Source: Thioploca sp.
GTDB lineage: Bacteria; Pseudomonadota; Gammaproteobacteria; Beggiatoales; Beggiatoaceae
DNA length: 64,000 bases
Assembly (NCBI GenBank): GCA_012032555.1
Contig: JAAUSR010000004.1
Coordinates: forward strand, 1-64,000
Reading direction: 5' to 3'
Shown: positions 31,477 through 41,134 of the stretch, piece by piece
Numbering within the stretch: position 1 is the stretch's first letter
How the letters are laid out: every line of letters starts with the position of its first letter
Position numbers and translations under genes: made by a program
The notes under the pieces: generated by a model
Told to the model about the DNA's origin: nothing
Database searches by the model: none
What the model saw: the letters and a program-made list of their open reading frames with translations, nothing else

Positions 31477-32088
31477 TTATTTAACATCCAGTAATAATTT
31501 CGGACGTTCATCAGGTTCACTCTTAAATGACTCTCTATACGCATATTTTTGATCCGAGGTGATGCCCTCAAGGGTTTCAATATAATCGAGCCATTTATTT
31601 TTGTCCGGCCGGTTAGATGCAAATATCGTTATCACCGGATATGGATGATAAAGTCTTTTAAAAAATTCTGCCCCTTGTTCCTTGAAGAATTGAAATATCC
31701 TTTCATCTTCTTTTTCCGAATCGAAGAGCGAAAGAGCACAAACCGCACCACCGGAATGTGCATCTTCCCACCAGTCTTTTTTCAAAAAACCTGATTTTAT
31801 AGTTTCCAATGTCAGGGTCAATGCAGCATCTCTTCCGTCTTTGAATAAAACATCTTTTGCCTTTTTCACTCTGTTGAATACTGACAAGCACCCCTTGGAT
31901 TTTTTCTTTTGGCATTGTTCGAGATCTTTGCGACTCATTGGAAAATCGAGGGCTTCATACATATTTATCAACTGAACATATGCCTCTTTTTTTTCAGATA
32001 CAATATCAGCAGAAAAAGAATATGATATACTGATAATTAAAGTAAAAAGAAGACCTGTCATTCTGATGAACGGAAATTTAAAACTCAT
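31477..32088 (-). CDS. Exported protein, possible periplasmic immunity protein
   Basis: The 203-residue product has a clear signal peptide (MTGLLFTLIISISYSFSA, cleavage after about residue 27). It then has a helical, charged mature part with two paired cysteines (LEQCQKKKSKGCLS) and AVCALS. No family is recognised. It directly follows the candidate cysteine-peptidase-like cargo gene. A secreted partner next to a T6SS cargo gene fits immunity to a periplasm-acting toxin, which is inference. Confidence 0.55.
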   Translation of the reverse strand: MSFKFPFIRMTGLLFTLIISISYSFSADIVSEKKEAYVQLINMYEALDFPMSRKDLEQCQKKKSKGCLSVFNRVKKAKDVLFKDGRDAALTLTLETIKSGFLKKDWWEDAHSGGAVCALSLFDSEKEDERIFQFFKEQGAEFFKRLYHPYPVITIFASNRPDKNKWLDYIETLEGITSDQKYAYRESFKSEPDERPKLLLDVK

Positions 32089-32147
32089 TTCATTTTCCTT
32101 TTAGTTCATATTCGCCGAACACATTGAACATATTAAATTTTGAAAAG

Positions 32148-33274
32148 CTACCAATATCCAAGGATTGTATTTAAACAAATCATCTTGATATCACACTCAC
32201 AGTATCCGCTCCTAATACTGATATCATAGTTTACCCATGTAATTGTCTTTCTCAATCTCGACAATATGGACTCATCACTACTTCCCTGATTGATGACTGC
32301 AAAATCCATAGTGCCCTTCGCTCCTTGTGTCTGAATATAAAATTTCTTACACCATGCTTCAGCAAGTGCATCAGTGTTGCAACCATAAAATTCAGAAGCT
32401 TTATCCGCTCCAGCAAGAAATTTCTTTGTGATATCGCTGGTAGTAAAATTCACCTTCGCGACATCGAGTATTGCATCCAGAGCCGGAGAAGGCCCTACAG
32501 CATCATGGGTGGCATTATGTCCTATTGTAAACCAGAATGCATCTCTCGCATGACCAAAATACCATACCCTGCTGATTGAATTGTCTCCAAAAACGCCAAC
32601 TTGGACCAAAAATCACGTACATTCTGTATTCCGTGATACTCCGCATTATTCTCCTTGGCAATCTGATTTATCCTGTCTAAATAATTAGTCGCTTTATTTT
32701 TTATCTGTTCAACGTCCTTTTGTATGAAATCGATTTTACTCTTCACATCGCTTTCCCATCGCTTCTTGTAAGCCGGCTCATAGACAAAAAAATGTAGTGA
32801 TTCATTGGCACCAGCTGTTACATTTTTCTTCTTCAGAGATATTTGAATCGGAACGACAAAATTTTTCCACGTCGAATCATGTAAATCAGGATCTTTGCTA
32901 TCGTATTCACCAGTCCCTCCGAGCAAGATCACAAAATTTTTTGAACATTGCGGAATGTTTTTCTGATTGAACAGACAAATCCAACGCCTTTCGGCCAATC
33001 CCTGGATCTCATTTCTTATTAAGTTTTTAGTCTCATCTTTGAGTTTGGCTTGGCCTAAAAAACCTATCAATTCATGACGATTCTTGTTAGCATCGATACG
33101 CTGGATAAGCTTTTTCAACATGTTATTGGGTGCATTGTTTATTGCCCGTATCGTTTCTGATATTGCTTTATCGTTTTTCAGCATATCAACGATGCTTTTT
33201 TGTTCCACTTCGCTTAGTCTTCCTGGCTTTGCAAGCAGTTTGATTATTTTTTCGCTTATTGTTACATTAATCAT
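32148..33274 (-). CDS. Candidate T6SS effector with clan CD-like His/Cys motifs, frame broken near 32596
   Basis: Two overlapping frames, 32522-33274 and 32148-32609, join into one protein of about 375 residues if one base is added near 32596 (SKL then GVFGDNSISRVWYFGHA). The N-terminal 100 residues are helical. Then come FVILLGGTGEYDSKD and DLHDSTWKNFVVPI. The second frame carries SRVWYFGHARD and, 57 residues later, EFYGCNTDALAEAW. A His after a hydrophobic strand (GHA) and a Cys after another (YGCN) at this spacing are the arrangement of clan CD cysteine peptidases and DUF4347-like proteins. It follows clpV on the same strand. The enzymatic assignment is inference from motif shape only. Confidence 0.6.
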
Positions 33275-33320
33275 AAGATTTCTCCCATAATATTAGGGTT
33301 GTGTAAAAAAGTTTTGCTAG

Positions 33321-33342
33321 TTCCCACGCTGGAGCGTGGGAA
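33321..33342. repeat. Short palindrome ttcccacgctggagcgtgggaa
   Basis: The arms ttcccacgct and agcgtgggaa pair perfectly around a two-base centre, 7 bases past the clpV stop. A half copy (gagcgtgggaa) is at about 52827. It probably acts as a dispersed repeat and perhaps a transcript end. Confidence 0.65.
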
Positions 33343-33348
33343 TTCATA

Positions 33349-36078
33349 TTACGCTGACTTCAACCATTCCAACAACGCCGGCAAATCATTCGACCACTGA
33401 CTAAGTGATAAAGTATCCACCGCAATGACTTCATCTTCAGTCGTGTCAACTTTAAACTCATAGTTGAGATTACCTTCCTCGTCACAACCTAAATGCACAG
33501 CAGTAAAGTTCTGACCCTGAGCGATGCGTTTGAGAATTTCTATAGCGAGTGCCGGTAAAATCGTATCGGTGAGAATGTGGTCGATATTGCGCGCACCACT
33601 GTCAACTTCGGTACAACGATTGGCGATGGCGGTAACTAAATTGTCGTCGTAAGTGAATTTAGCATGATGGTTTTCTACAAATCGTTGCTGCACTTTGGCT
33701 AATTTGAGTTTGACGATGGCGTAAATTTCTTCATCACCGAGTGCATAATAAGGAATGACAATGAGGCGACCTAAAAAACCGGCTTGGAAGTAGCGCAATA
33801 ATTCTGGGCGTAAGGCATCTTGGAGTTGTTCGACATCCCATTCTTTTGGAGCACGCATAATGATTTCGGTGCCGACGTTGGAAGTCAGTAAAATGAGCGT
33901 ATTTTTGAAATCGATAATAGCACCTTCGCCATCCTCTAACGTTCCTTTGTCAAACACTTGATAAAACAGTTCCATGACATCCGGATGCGCTTTTTCGATT
34001 TCGTCTAGTAAGACAACGCTATAAGGATTTCGCCGTACCGCTTCAGTGAGGATACCGCCTTTACCATAACCGACGTAACCGGGTGGCGAACCGCGTAACG
34101 CTGAAATGGTGTGCGCTTCTTGATATTCGGACATATTGATGGTAACCACATGGTGTTCGCCACCATACAGTAAATCGGCTAAAGTTAAGGCGGTTTCAGT
34201 TTTACCGACCCCACTGGGACCAACCAGTAGAAACACACCAATGGGTTTCTTGGGATCATCGAGGCTAGCACGAGACGTTTGAATGCGCCGGGCGACCATT
34301 TCTAAAGCTTGGTCTTGACCGACTAAGCGTTCGGCCATTTTCTCTTCCATGTTGAGGATGGTCGTAATTTCATTGATAACCATTTTGCCAAGCGGAATCC
34401 CCGTCCAACCTGAAATAACGGTAGCAATTAAATGACTATCGACGTGAATTGGAATCATCGGTTCTGGGGTTTGGAGGGTTTCAAGCTGCTGCTTGGCAGC
34501 GGCTAATTCAGTTTGGAGGTTGCTAATCGCTTCGAGATCTGCCGGAATCGCTTGAGTGGTCGCTGTTAAGCGTTCTTCGATTTCGCGTAGTTGTTTGACA
34601 ACGGTAAGTTCAGCTTGCCAGCGGCTATCTAGCTGATTTTTTAATTCTTCGAGTTGTGTTAATTCGGTGGTTAAATGCTGAAGACGGTGTTGATGCGGCA
34701 TGCCAGCATCTTGTTCACGTTGTAATAATTGTGATTCTTTTTGGCGGCGGGTAATCCGATTTAAAATTGCTTCGAGTACCGGTGGCGTACTATTTTGGGC
34801 AATCGCTACTCGTGCACAAGCGGTATCTAAAACGCTGATAGCTTTATCTGGTAAATAGCGATCCGAAATGTAACGGTGAGATAAGCGCACCGCATCTCGA
34901 ATTGCTTCATCCAGAACGCGAACATGATGATGTTTTTCAAGATTGGGGACGATACCACGTAACATGGTGATAGCCATATCTTCACTCGGTTCCTCGACTT
35001 TAATGACTTGGAAGCGACGAGTGAGGGCTTTGTCTTTCTCAAAATAAGTTTTGTATTCTGACCACGTGGTAGCGGCAATGGTTCGCAATTCGCCACGGGC
35101 TAAAGCCGGTTTTAATAAGTTAGCGGCATCACTTTGTCCACTTGGTCCGCCAGCACCAATTAAAGTATGAGCTTCATCAATAAATAAGATCACCGGATTA
35201 AGCGCAGCTTTGATTTCATTAATAATGGACTTGAACCGATTTTCAAACTCACCCTTCACCCCGGCGCCCGCTTGCAATAAACCCAGATCTAAAACTCGTA
35301 CCGAAACTTGGCGTAGGATTGGCGGCACTTCGCCTTGCGTAATTTTTAGAGCTAAGCCTTCCACAATAGCGGTTTTACCAACGCCAGCGTGACCGGTTAA
35401 AATCGGATTATTTTGGCGGCGGCGGGTTAGAATATCGATAAGTTGCCGAATTTCAGCATCTCGACCGGTAATCGGATCGAGCTTGCCAGCACGCGCTGCT
35501 TCCGTTAAATTGATGGTATATTGGTCTAAGGCGGGCATCGCGGTTTGAACGGCTGCCGCTGTACCCGACGTATCAGACTCAACCGTTACAGTAATGGCTT
35601 CGGTTTCAGTTGAGTATTCAACTAAATCCGCTAAATCCTGTCGTAAGGATTCACGCGGAATTTTAAATAACGTAGGCAAAGTTTCAATCAGGCTACCGCG
35701 TAAAGCATCATGATCAATAATGGCTAATAATAACGCCCCCGAACGTAATGCCTGACCATTAAATTGTAATGAGGTAATCAACCAAGCTTCGCGTAATAGC
35801 GTGATAATGTAGGGAGACATCGCTGGAGTACGTTCATTGCCCCGTTTAAATCGTTCAATGGTGCGAGTTAGTTCGTTAGTTAGACGTGTCGTAGAGATCT
35901 CATAATGTTTTAAAATGAAGAATACGTCATTATCAGAAGGTTCGATTAATTTAAGTAACAGATGTTCAATTTCTATAGTGTAATGAGTTTGGGTAACACA
36001 TAATTCGGCCGATTTTTCAAAAGCTTTACGACAAGTGGCGTTGAGTCTGGCAATAAGGGGTTTTAATTCAGTAGTCAT
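33349..36078 (-). CDS. clpV: Type VI secretion AAA+ ATPase ClpV (TssH)
   Basis: The 909-residue protein has a Clp-N domain (residues 1-150), a first AAA+ domain with GHAGVGKTA (about 211-219) and FIDEAHTL, a long middle domain (about 425-530), and a second AAA+ domain with GPSGVGKTE and VVLLDEIEKAH. The extended Clp-N and low-conservation middle region fit ClpV rather than ClpB. It disassembles the contracted TssB/TssC sheath. It is the last of the tssE-tssF-tssG-clpV genes. Confidence 0.94.
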   Translation of the reverse strand: MTTELKPLIARLNATCRKAFEKSAELCVTQTHYTIEIEHLLLKLIEPSDNDVFFILKHYEISTTRLTNELTRTIERFKRGNERTPAMSPYIITLLREAWLITSLQFNGQALRSGALLLAIIDHDALRGSLIETLPTLFKIPRESLRQDLADLVEYSTETEAITVTVESDTSGTAAAVQTAMPALDQYTINLTEAARAGKLDPITGRDAEIRQLIDILTRRRQNNPILTGHAGVGKTAIVEGLALKITQGEVPPILRQVSVRVLDLGLLQAGAGVKGEFENRFKSIINEIKAALNPVILFIDEAHTLIGAGGPSGQSDAANLLKPALARGELRTIAATTWSEYKTYFEKDKALTRRFQVIKVEEPSEDMAITMLRGIVPNLEKHHHVRVLDEAIRDAVRLSHRYISDRYLPDKAISVLDTACARVAIAQNSTPPVLEAILNRITRRQKESQLLQREQDAGMPHQHRLQHLTTELTQLEELKNQLDSRWQAELTVVKQLREIEERLTATTQAIPADLEAISNLQTELAAAKQQLETLQTPEPMIPIHVDSHLIATVISGWTGIPLGKMVINEITTILNMEEKMAERLVGQDQALEMVARRIQTSRASLDDPKKPIGVFLLVGPSGVGKTETALTLADLLYGGEHHVVTINMSEYQEAHTISALRGSPPGYVGYGKGGILTEAVRRNPYSVVLLDEIEKAHPDVMELFYQVFDKGTLEDGEGAIIDFKNTLILLTSNVGTEIIMRAPKEWDVEQLQDALRPELLRYFQAGFLGRLIVIPYYALGDEEIYAIVKLKLAKVQQRFVENHHAKFTYDDNLVTAIANRCTEVDSGARNIDHILTDTILPALAIEILKRIAQGQNFTAVHLGCDEEGNLNYEFKVDTTEDEVIAVDTLSLSQWSNDLPALLEWLKSA

Positions 36079-36168
36079 AATTAATTTACACTAATTCCCA
36101 AGGCAATTCTATTTGGTGTTGATCTTGTTTAGATCCCAATGTTTGAGCTACGCTATCAAAAGTAATTA

Positions 36169-37320
36169 TCAGCGTGACAGTGACTTTAATTTAACAATTT
36201 TATCTTGTTGTCCGGGTTGACTTTTCAGGAAAGAAGTCCAGCCTAATCGAATTGGTGGTTCACCTAAACGGCTTTCTGGAATTTCATCCGCTTTGAGGAT
36301 CAGATTAATTTCAAAATCTAATTCATCCCTGACAAAAAAGCGAGTTAATTCACACAGACGAGTATAACCAGAACCGGTAGGTAAAAAGTCGAGGAATTGT
36401 TCTAAATTCAGTGGTCCAACTGACAGTGCAAATTTGCCATCTTGATCCCAAATTCGGGTTCCTAAAACGGTAGTACGACCTAATGCTTGATTAGGTTGGT
36501 TAATGCCAAGCCGAGTATGACTTTCTGCTGACAAATATTGCCAGCATCCTATCCACGGTTGACTGGTGACTTTAACCTGAAAAAAGTCAGTGAGTAAATG
36601 TTCTAAAGTACTGAGTGAACGAGATTGATGTGTTAGTAACCCAGCGTAAAATAATAAAGCGTTATCATCAATCGCCATTCGTTCTCGCAAGCCCGGTGTT
36701 CCTAAGCCGACTAAAGCAAATAAGCGCTGGGCAAAATGACTTTGCCAAGGTAAATTGGCTTCTAAACCAATGCGTTGATTCTTGCGACCACGATATAATA
36801 ATGAGATAAGGTAATGATTGAATAAGTCTAGAAAATCACGTAAAGTGGTATCCTTTTTCCACACGCGTTCGATAATGAGTTCAGTATACGGCATAGGCAA
36901 CGGTCCATGAGCACCGGCTAACCCCATGAAATTAACTTGCATGAGGATAACAATGCGCTGTAGCCGACCGAGTTGTCCATTGATATTGACTTCAGTTAGC
37001 GGTTCTAACCGACTCAGTGTCGGGTAACGTTCACCAGTAATATCTCTAAAATCAATCATTTTGGTTTGCTGACGACCATTAATCTGGAAAACAACTGAGG
37101 CCATTAAACGAATCTGCTCAATATCACTAGCCGGAAAAGCGGCACTGACGGTTGAAGCAAAACGGATTTCGATAGGAATGTTTAAACGGGGTTGAGCATT
37201 TGCCGCCAATTTTTCTAGTAGTTGTACCGCTTTGTAAAACTCAAATCGGTAACCTTTAGTAAAGAGGAGTTCTTCTACAGTTGGATTTGTTTGCCTGGAC
37301 GAGTGGGCCATTTTTTCCAT
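36169..37320 (-). CDS. tssG: Type VI secretion baseplate protein TssG
   Basis: The 383-residue protein has the family start (FEFYKAVQLLEKL), AFPASDIEQI and GLAGAHGPLPMPYTE, and ends RLGWTSFLKSQPG. It forms the baseplate wedge with TssF and TssE. It overlaps the end of tssF by 46 bases if the first ATG is used; the next, at 37311, is also possible. In the next frame the reading stays open past its stop to 36086, discussed under findings. Confidence 0.92.
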   Translation of the reverse strand: MEKMAHSSRQTNPTVEELLFTKGYRFEFYKAVQLLEKLAANAQPRLNIPIEIRFASTVSAAFPASDIEQIRLMASVVFQINGRQQTKMIDFRDITGERYPTLSRLEPLTEVNINGQLGRLQRIVILMQVNFMGLAGAHGPLPMPYTELIIERVWKKDTTLRDFLDLFNHYLISLLYRGRKNQRIGLEANLPWQSHFAQRLFALVGLGTPGLRERMAIDDNALLFYAGLLTHQSRSLSTLEHLLTDFFQVKVTSQPWIGCWQYLSAESHTRLGINQPNQALGRTTVLGTRIWDQDGKFALSVGPLNLEQFLDFLPTGSGYTRLCELTRFFVRDELDFEINLILKADEIPESRLGEPPIRLGWTSFLKSQPGQQDKIVKLKSLSR

Positions 37321-39134
37321 ATGTCCTCTGGTGCGGAGTTAACTTCTTTTAAGATTAACTGAGAAAAAGAATTAGCGGAAACATAAAGGGCAAAAAAGCG
37401 TTCTAACACACTAGCCAGTACCAAAGCACTACTGCCTCGATAAGCATCTTTATCGACCTCTAGTGTAATTTCAAAACCCCGGATAAAACCACGCCACGCA
37501 TCTAAACCTAACCGTCCCATTTTGCGCCTAATTTTCAAGTTACGAATCCCAATAATTCGTTTTTCAATCGCTTTATCCTGGGTAAAGTTATAAAGGCGTA
37601 AAATTTCTTGTAAAGCGGTTAATCCCTGAGTAGGTTCAGTAAACGATAAATGATTCAGAGATAAATGCGAAATAATTCGCCAAATAGCTGCACCTTCTAA
37701 AGGGGGTGAAATTTGGGCCGTAGGATGCTTTAAAATATAAACGCCTTTTATGGGCGCCGAATCATCTAATTGTAATACGGTACCGGGTTGGATATGGTTA
37801 GATAATTCTCGATTAGTACAGAGTAACTGAGCAAAAGTCGTGGGATAAGCCGGTAATTCAGGGGTAAAATCCAAATCGAGAAAACTTAATAAGATATCCG
37901 TACCAGTCAAATCAGCGCGTTGCGTGGGTATACGACGAGTAAACCAAAATCCGCGGGGCCGATTTTTTTGCGTATGATGACGGAAAGAAAAATAAGGTTG
38001 TAATTCAACTACCTCAGTTTCTTCTTTGTTAGAAGCGAATACTTTAAGAACCGAATGAATTTCCGTATAACGTTCCCGATAAAGATCGCCAGCCAACCGA
38101 TATTCTAATTGGCGGTGATCTAAGCGCAGTGGTTCCGAATATTTGGTAAATAAGTTGACAATGGGGACACAACTTAATTTAAAAGCATTCTTATCAACAG
38201 TTAAAGTCGGGGGAGGGGTATTCTTTAGTAAAAATAAAATCTCAAAAGTGGCTTGTTCTTTTTGTAAATATTGAAATTGACCGGTTGAATCTCGCGCAAA
38301 TAGTTGCTCTAACTGTGATAATTCAAAAAATAAAAATTTATCTGGGAAAACAAAATATTCTTGCAATAAGGCATAAGCTGGATGAGCATGGGGTGGATAG
38401 GGTAAAACGCTCTCTTCTTCTTCAAATCCAATGGGTCTAATCGCCTCCGTAGGTAAAGTGATGCGGTGTTCATTGGACAATAATACGATTTCTATCACTT
38501 CGCCAAATAACAATTCATACAACGGGCCGGCTTGTAACCACGGTTGGTTTAAATGAATACACAATTGCTTGAGCTTAGCGAGATCAGATAAAGCGACTTT
38601 CAATTGACAAGCCAATTGTAAACGTAATACCCCCATTACATCGGTTCTAGTATCGAGGAAATAATATTTGTCAGTTGATTCGAATTGTGCCTCACTAATT
38701 TCTAATGGCCATAAAGTTAAGGGATAACAAGTGCGAAATTGACCCAGCAAACCTTTATTACTCTCCAAAGTGGAGAGCGCAGCCTGTTTCGGAATCAAAT
38801 AACCATCATTAATTTGGCCTTGACTAGGGTCAATCTCAAATTCAGCAATCGTTAAAGACGGAATCGGTTGTAGGTATTGTGGGTAGAGAATATCAAGTAA
38901 CGCGGTGGTAAAAATCGGAAATTCACTCTCAATCTGATATTGAATGCGTCCCGTTAAAAAGGCCACCGATTCAATTAGACGTTCAATGTGCGGATCAGCA
39001 CATTCATCCTTATCGAGTTCTAGGCGAGCAGCGATTTTAGGATACTGGGCAGCAAATATCGCCCCCATTTTTCGTAAATAGGTTAATTCTTGGATATAAT
39101 GATGTAATAAAATTTCTTGCTTATTCGCTGACAA
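37275..39134 (-). CDS. tssF: Type VI secretion baseplate protein TssF
   Basis: The 619-residue protein begins with LLHHYIQELTYLRKMGAIFA and DPHIERLIESVAFLTGRIQY, the conserved N-terminal TssF block, followed by ALLDILYPQYLQPIPSL. Length and order agree with the family. It overlaps tssE by 14 bases and tssG by 46. Confidence 0.95.
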   Translation of the reverse strand: MSANKQEILLHHYIQELTYLRKMGAIFAAQYPKIAARLELDKDECADPHIERLIESVAFLTGRIQYQIESEFPIFTTALLDILYPQYLQPIPSLTIAEFEIDPSQGQINDGYLIPKQAALSTLESNKGLLGQFRTCYPLTLWPLEISEAQFESTDKYYFLDTRTDVMGVLRLQLACQLKVALSDLAKLKQLCIHLNQPWLQAGPLYELLFGEVIEIVLLSNEHRITLPTEAIRPIGFEEEESVLPYPPHAHPAYALLQEYFVFPDKFLFFELSQLEQLFARDSTGQFQYLQKEQATFEILFLLKNTPPPTLTVDKNAFKLSCVPIVNLFTKYSEPLRLDHRQLEYRLAGDLYRERYTEIHSVLKVFASNKEETEVVELQPYFSFRHHTQKNRPRGFWFTRRIPTQRADLTGTDILLSFLDLDFTPELPAYPTTFAQLLCTNRELSNHIQPGTVLQLDDSAPIKGVYILKHPTAQISPPLEGAAIWRIISHLSLNHLSFTEPTQGLTALQEILRLYNFTQDKAIEKRIIGIRNLKIRRKMGRLGLDAWRGFIRGFEITLEVDKDAYRGSSALVLASVLERFFALYVSANSFSQLILKEVNSAPEDIWKKWPTRPGKQIQL

Positions 39135-39627
39135 TTTTTAGTTCTCCAGTTTGGCCGCCTTTAATGAAAAAGGAAATCGGCTCCTCCACTTTATCCATTA
39201 ACAAAGTTGCATCGAGTCGCGCATCTAAACCAACTTGTAATTCACTATGGATATGACTCTCTTCTGGTGGCATAATCACAATTTTAATATCTTTTAACCG
39301 GGGTTCATAAGCGGCTAAAGTTTTTTCTATAGCTTTAACTAATCGATCATAATCACTGGGATTATGCGTAAAAAAAGTGGCAAAGTCCATTAAACCATAT
39401 TCCAATACAGTAAGTTGTTGACGATCAGCTAACTTAGCTTCGGTTAGTGGACAATAAGTATTTAATAACCATTCTAAATCACGAAAAAATGCTTGCCGCC
39501 ATTCCCGCAGCGGCAGTGCTCTAAGGGGTTGTGCTTCCTGTTGCGCTTCCGGTTCTAAATCAATGAGGCGGTCAAGTAGCGAGGCACGCGCGTGAGTAGC
39601 TATTCTTTTGTTATATAAAGGTGGCAT
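39121..39627 (-). CDS. tssE: Type VI secretion baseplate protein TssE (gp25-like)
   Basis: The 168-residue protein has the lysozyme-like gp25 fold motifs seen in TssE: SLLDRLIDLEPEA at the start, LEWLLNTYCPL (the conserved ExLLNTR-like region), LTVLEYGLMDFA and YEPRLKDIKI. It begins the minus-strand T6SS run. The tssB, tssC, hcp, vgrG, tssK, tssL and tssM genes are not in the window. Confidence 0.93.
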   Translation of the reverse strand: MPPLYNKRIATHARASLLDRLIDLEPEAQQEAQPLRALPLREWRQAFFRDLEWLLNTYCPLTEAKLADRQQLTVLEYGLMDFATFFTHNPSDYDRLVKAIEKTLAAYEPRLKDIKIVIMPPEESHIHSELQVGLDARLDATLLMDKVEEPISFFIKGGQTGELKIVSE

Positions 39628-39793
39628 AATTTATTAATAATTATCTGATCGTTAAGGTATGCTGAGTTTATTAGCAATTAGGTGGGGTGCGTTGTAATGC
39701 ACCAAAATATCTATATTTAGCAACAGTGCGTTGCACTCTATGTTGACTGCGTCGTTGGGTTACAGTGCCAAAAGACGCTCTTAACTCAGCCTA

Positions 39794-39950
39794 CACCCCA
39801 CTGCTATTAAGTTAAGCTCAAACCAGTTCTAGAGTAGGATGGGTAGAGCGTTAGCGAAACCCATCAAATTGTTGATGATATTAATAAAAGATGGGTTTCG
39901 CTCCGCTCTACCCATCCTACTAAATTTCTTAACTTAATGGCAGTGGGGTG
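39794..39950. repeat. Nested inverted repeat
   Basis: The outer arms, 23 bases at 39794-39816 and 39928-39950, match with one mismatch. Inside lie arms of about 32 bases at 39833-39865 and 39890-39921 (both ending in gatgggtttcgc-type sequence). The central spacer is about 25 bases. The inner pair carries the taggatgggtagagcg edge. It looks like one palindromic element inside another, or one long two-stage cruciform. Confidence 0.8.
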
Positions 39951-40012
39951 TTGGATGCGCTTATGAATATGGGACGAGCCTTTTGTATTCCCAACTAGTT
40001 GCAGTTAGGTAG

Positions 40013-40139
40013 GGTGGGTAAAATGCCGTCTCAGTGCTAGGTATAGAGATAAAACTCACCTGGCATTTTGCCCACCGTTAGGGAAATCCGATATCAAAGG
40101 AAATGGTGGGCAACGCTGCGCTTTTGCCCACCCTACTTG
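40013..40139. repeat. Dispersed palindromic intergenic repeat, copy 3
   Basis: The left part pairs ggtgggtaaaatgcc with ggcattttgcccacc; the right part is ggtgggcaacgctgcgcttttgcccacc, the same hairpin as at 31.4 kb with two changes. It is the most complete copy in the window and lies between tssE and the PIN-domain gene, both read leftwards. Confidence 0.8.
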
Positions 40140-40229
40140 ACTACTTGACTTGAACAAGAAAAAATGCCTATCGTGGCAGAATATCTGCAACAAGGTTGTC
40201 AAGAATGTTATTATGAAGTTGAGGTTGAA

Positions 40230-40742
40230 TCATAATGATTGGTTAAGTAAAGGGGTTAAATCACTCACCGGTGATCTATATTTTTGTTCAATCATTCGAG
40301 CTAACCATTCATTTGCTTGTTCCAAGGTACAAATATGACGTTCGATGGCTAAAATCAAACAACCTAATGAACCGGAGAGACTGATTCCCAATTGCTTGGC
40401 TTGAGTACGTGCGGCACGATCATCAGTCATAAAATGCCACTGGCGATGATAAGCTATAGCTAATGAAGACGCTTCACCTGAATGTAATCGGTTGGGTAAC
40501 TCATGAAAAAGCCGAAACTCTTGATCATCTCGCATGCTGGTTAATTGTATCCAACCCGTTTCAAGTGGATAGATTTGCTCATCAATAGAAGCATAGAACT
40601 CATAACCTTCTTCCAAACCAGTTTGGATTTCTTCATAAACTGCTGTAGAAATATATAAGGTTGAGTGAAGTTGGCGAAGAAGATCCAATTGTTCAATACG
40701 AGCAAAATTAGAGATAACCGTTGTATTAGCAATCACATTCAT
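40230..40742 (-). CDS. PIN-like toxin (DUF3368 type)
   Basis: The 170-residue protein has an N-terminal acidless start (VIANTTVISNF, where PIN enzymes often have Asp), then Glu in HSGEASSLAIA and Asp-Asp in FMTDDRAAR, the later PIN acidic residues, and GSLGCLILAI of the DUF3368 group. It is probably a ribonuclease of a type II toxin-antitoxin pair. The first conserved Asp appears to be Asn (ANTTV), so metal binding may be weakened. It overlaps the antitoxin gene by four bases (ATGA). Confidence 0.8.
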   Translation of the reverse strand: MNVIANTTVISNFARIEQLDLLRQLHSTLYISTAVYEEIQTGLEEGYEFYASIDEQIYPLETGWIQLTSMRDDQEFRLFHELPNRLHSGEASSLAIAYHRQWHFMTDDRAARTQAKQLGISLSGSLGCLILAIERHICTLEQANEWLARMIEQKYRSPVSDLTPLLNQSL

Positions 40743-41041
40743 GGTGAACTGGTTAATGCTTGACGTAACGCTGTAATATCTGCTTTAACTTCATCAAGCG
40801 TTTCTACACCTAATTGTGGTGAAATATCTTGTTCAATTAAAATATCTTGCATTTGTGCCCAACTTACACCGGCTAGATGAGCCGCTTTAGCTAAAGAAAG
40901 ATTTTCAGTTTGAAAGCGATAAATAGCCAGTTGAATACGAAGTTCTGGACGGGCCCGTAATAAATGACGCAGCGCATCTTGGATAACACTATTTTCATCC
41001 TGATAAAGTCGAGCTTTGACAAAATCTTGCACCTGCAACAC
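40739..41041 (-). CDS. Antitoxin of the UPF0175/ribbon-helix-helix kind
   Basis: The 100-residue protein has a short DNA-binding-like start (LYQDENSVIQDALRHLLRARPEL) followed by a UPF0175-like helix-turn-helix (LSLAKAAHLAGVSWAQMQDIL). The GTG start at 41041 follows aaaaggaaa. It precedes and overlaps the PIN toxin gene, the usual order, and would repress the pair. Confidence 0.8.
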   Translation of the reverse strand: MLQVQDFVKARLYQDENSVIQDALRHLLRARPELRIQLAIYRFQTENLSLAKAAHLAGVSWAQMQDILIEQDISPQLGVETLDEVKADITALRQALTSSP

Positions 41042-41134
41042 TTGGAAATTTCCTTTTTGTTAAAAACAATATATCTTATAACATTACTTAGGAGTGACAC
41101 CCATCATCCATTTTAATAATAATGAGATTATTTT

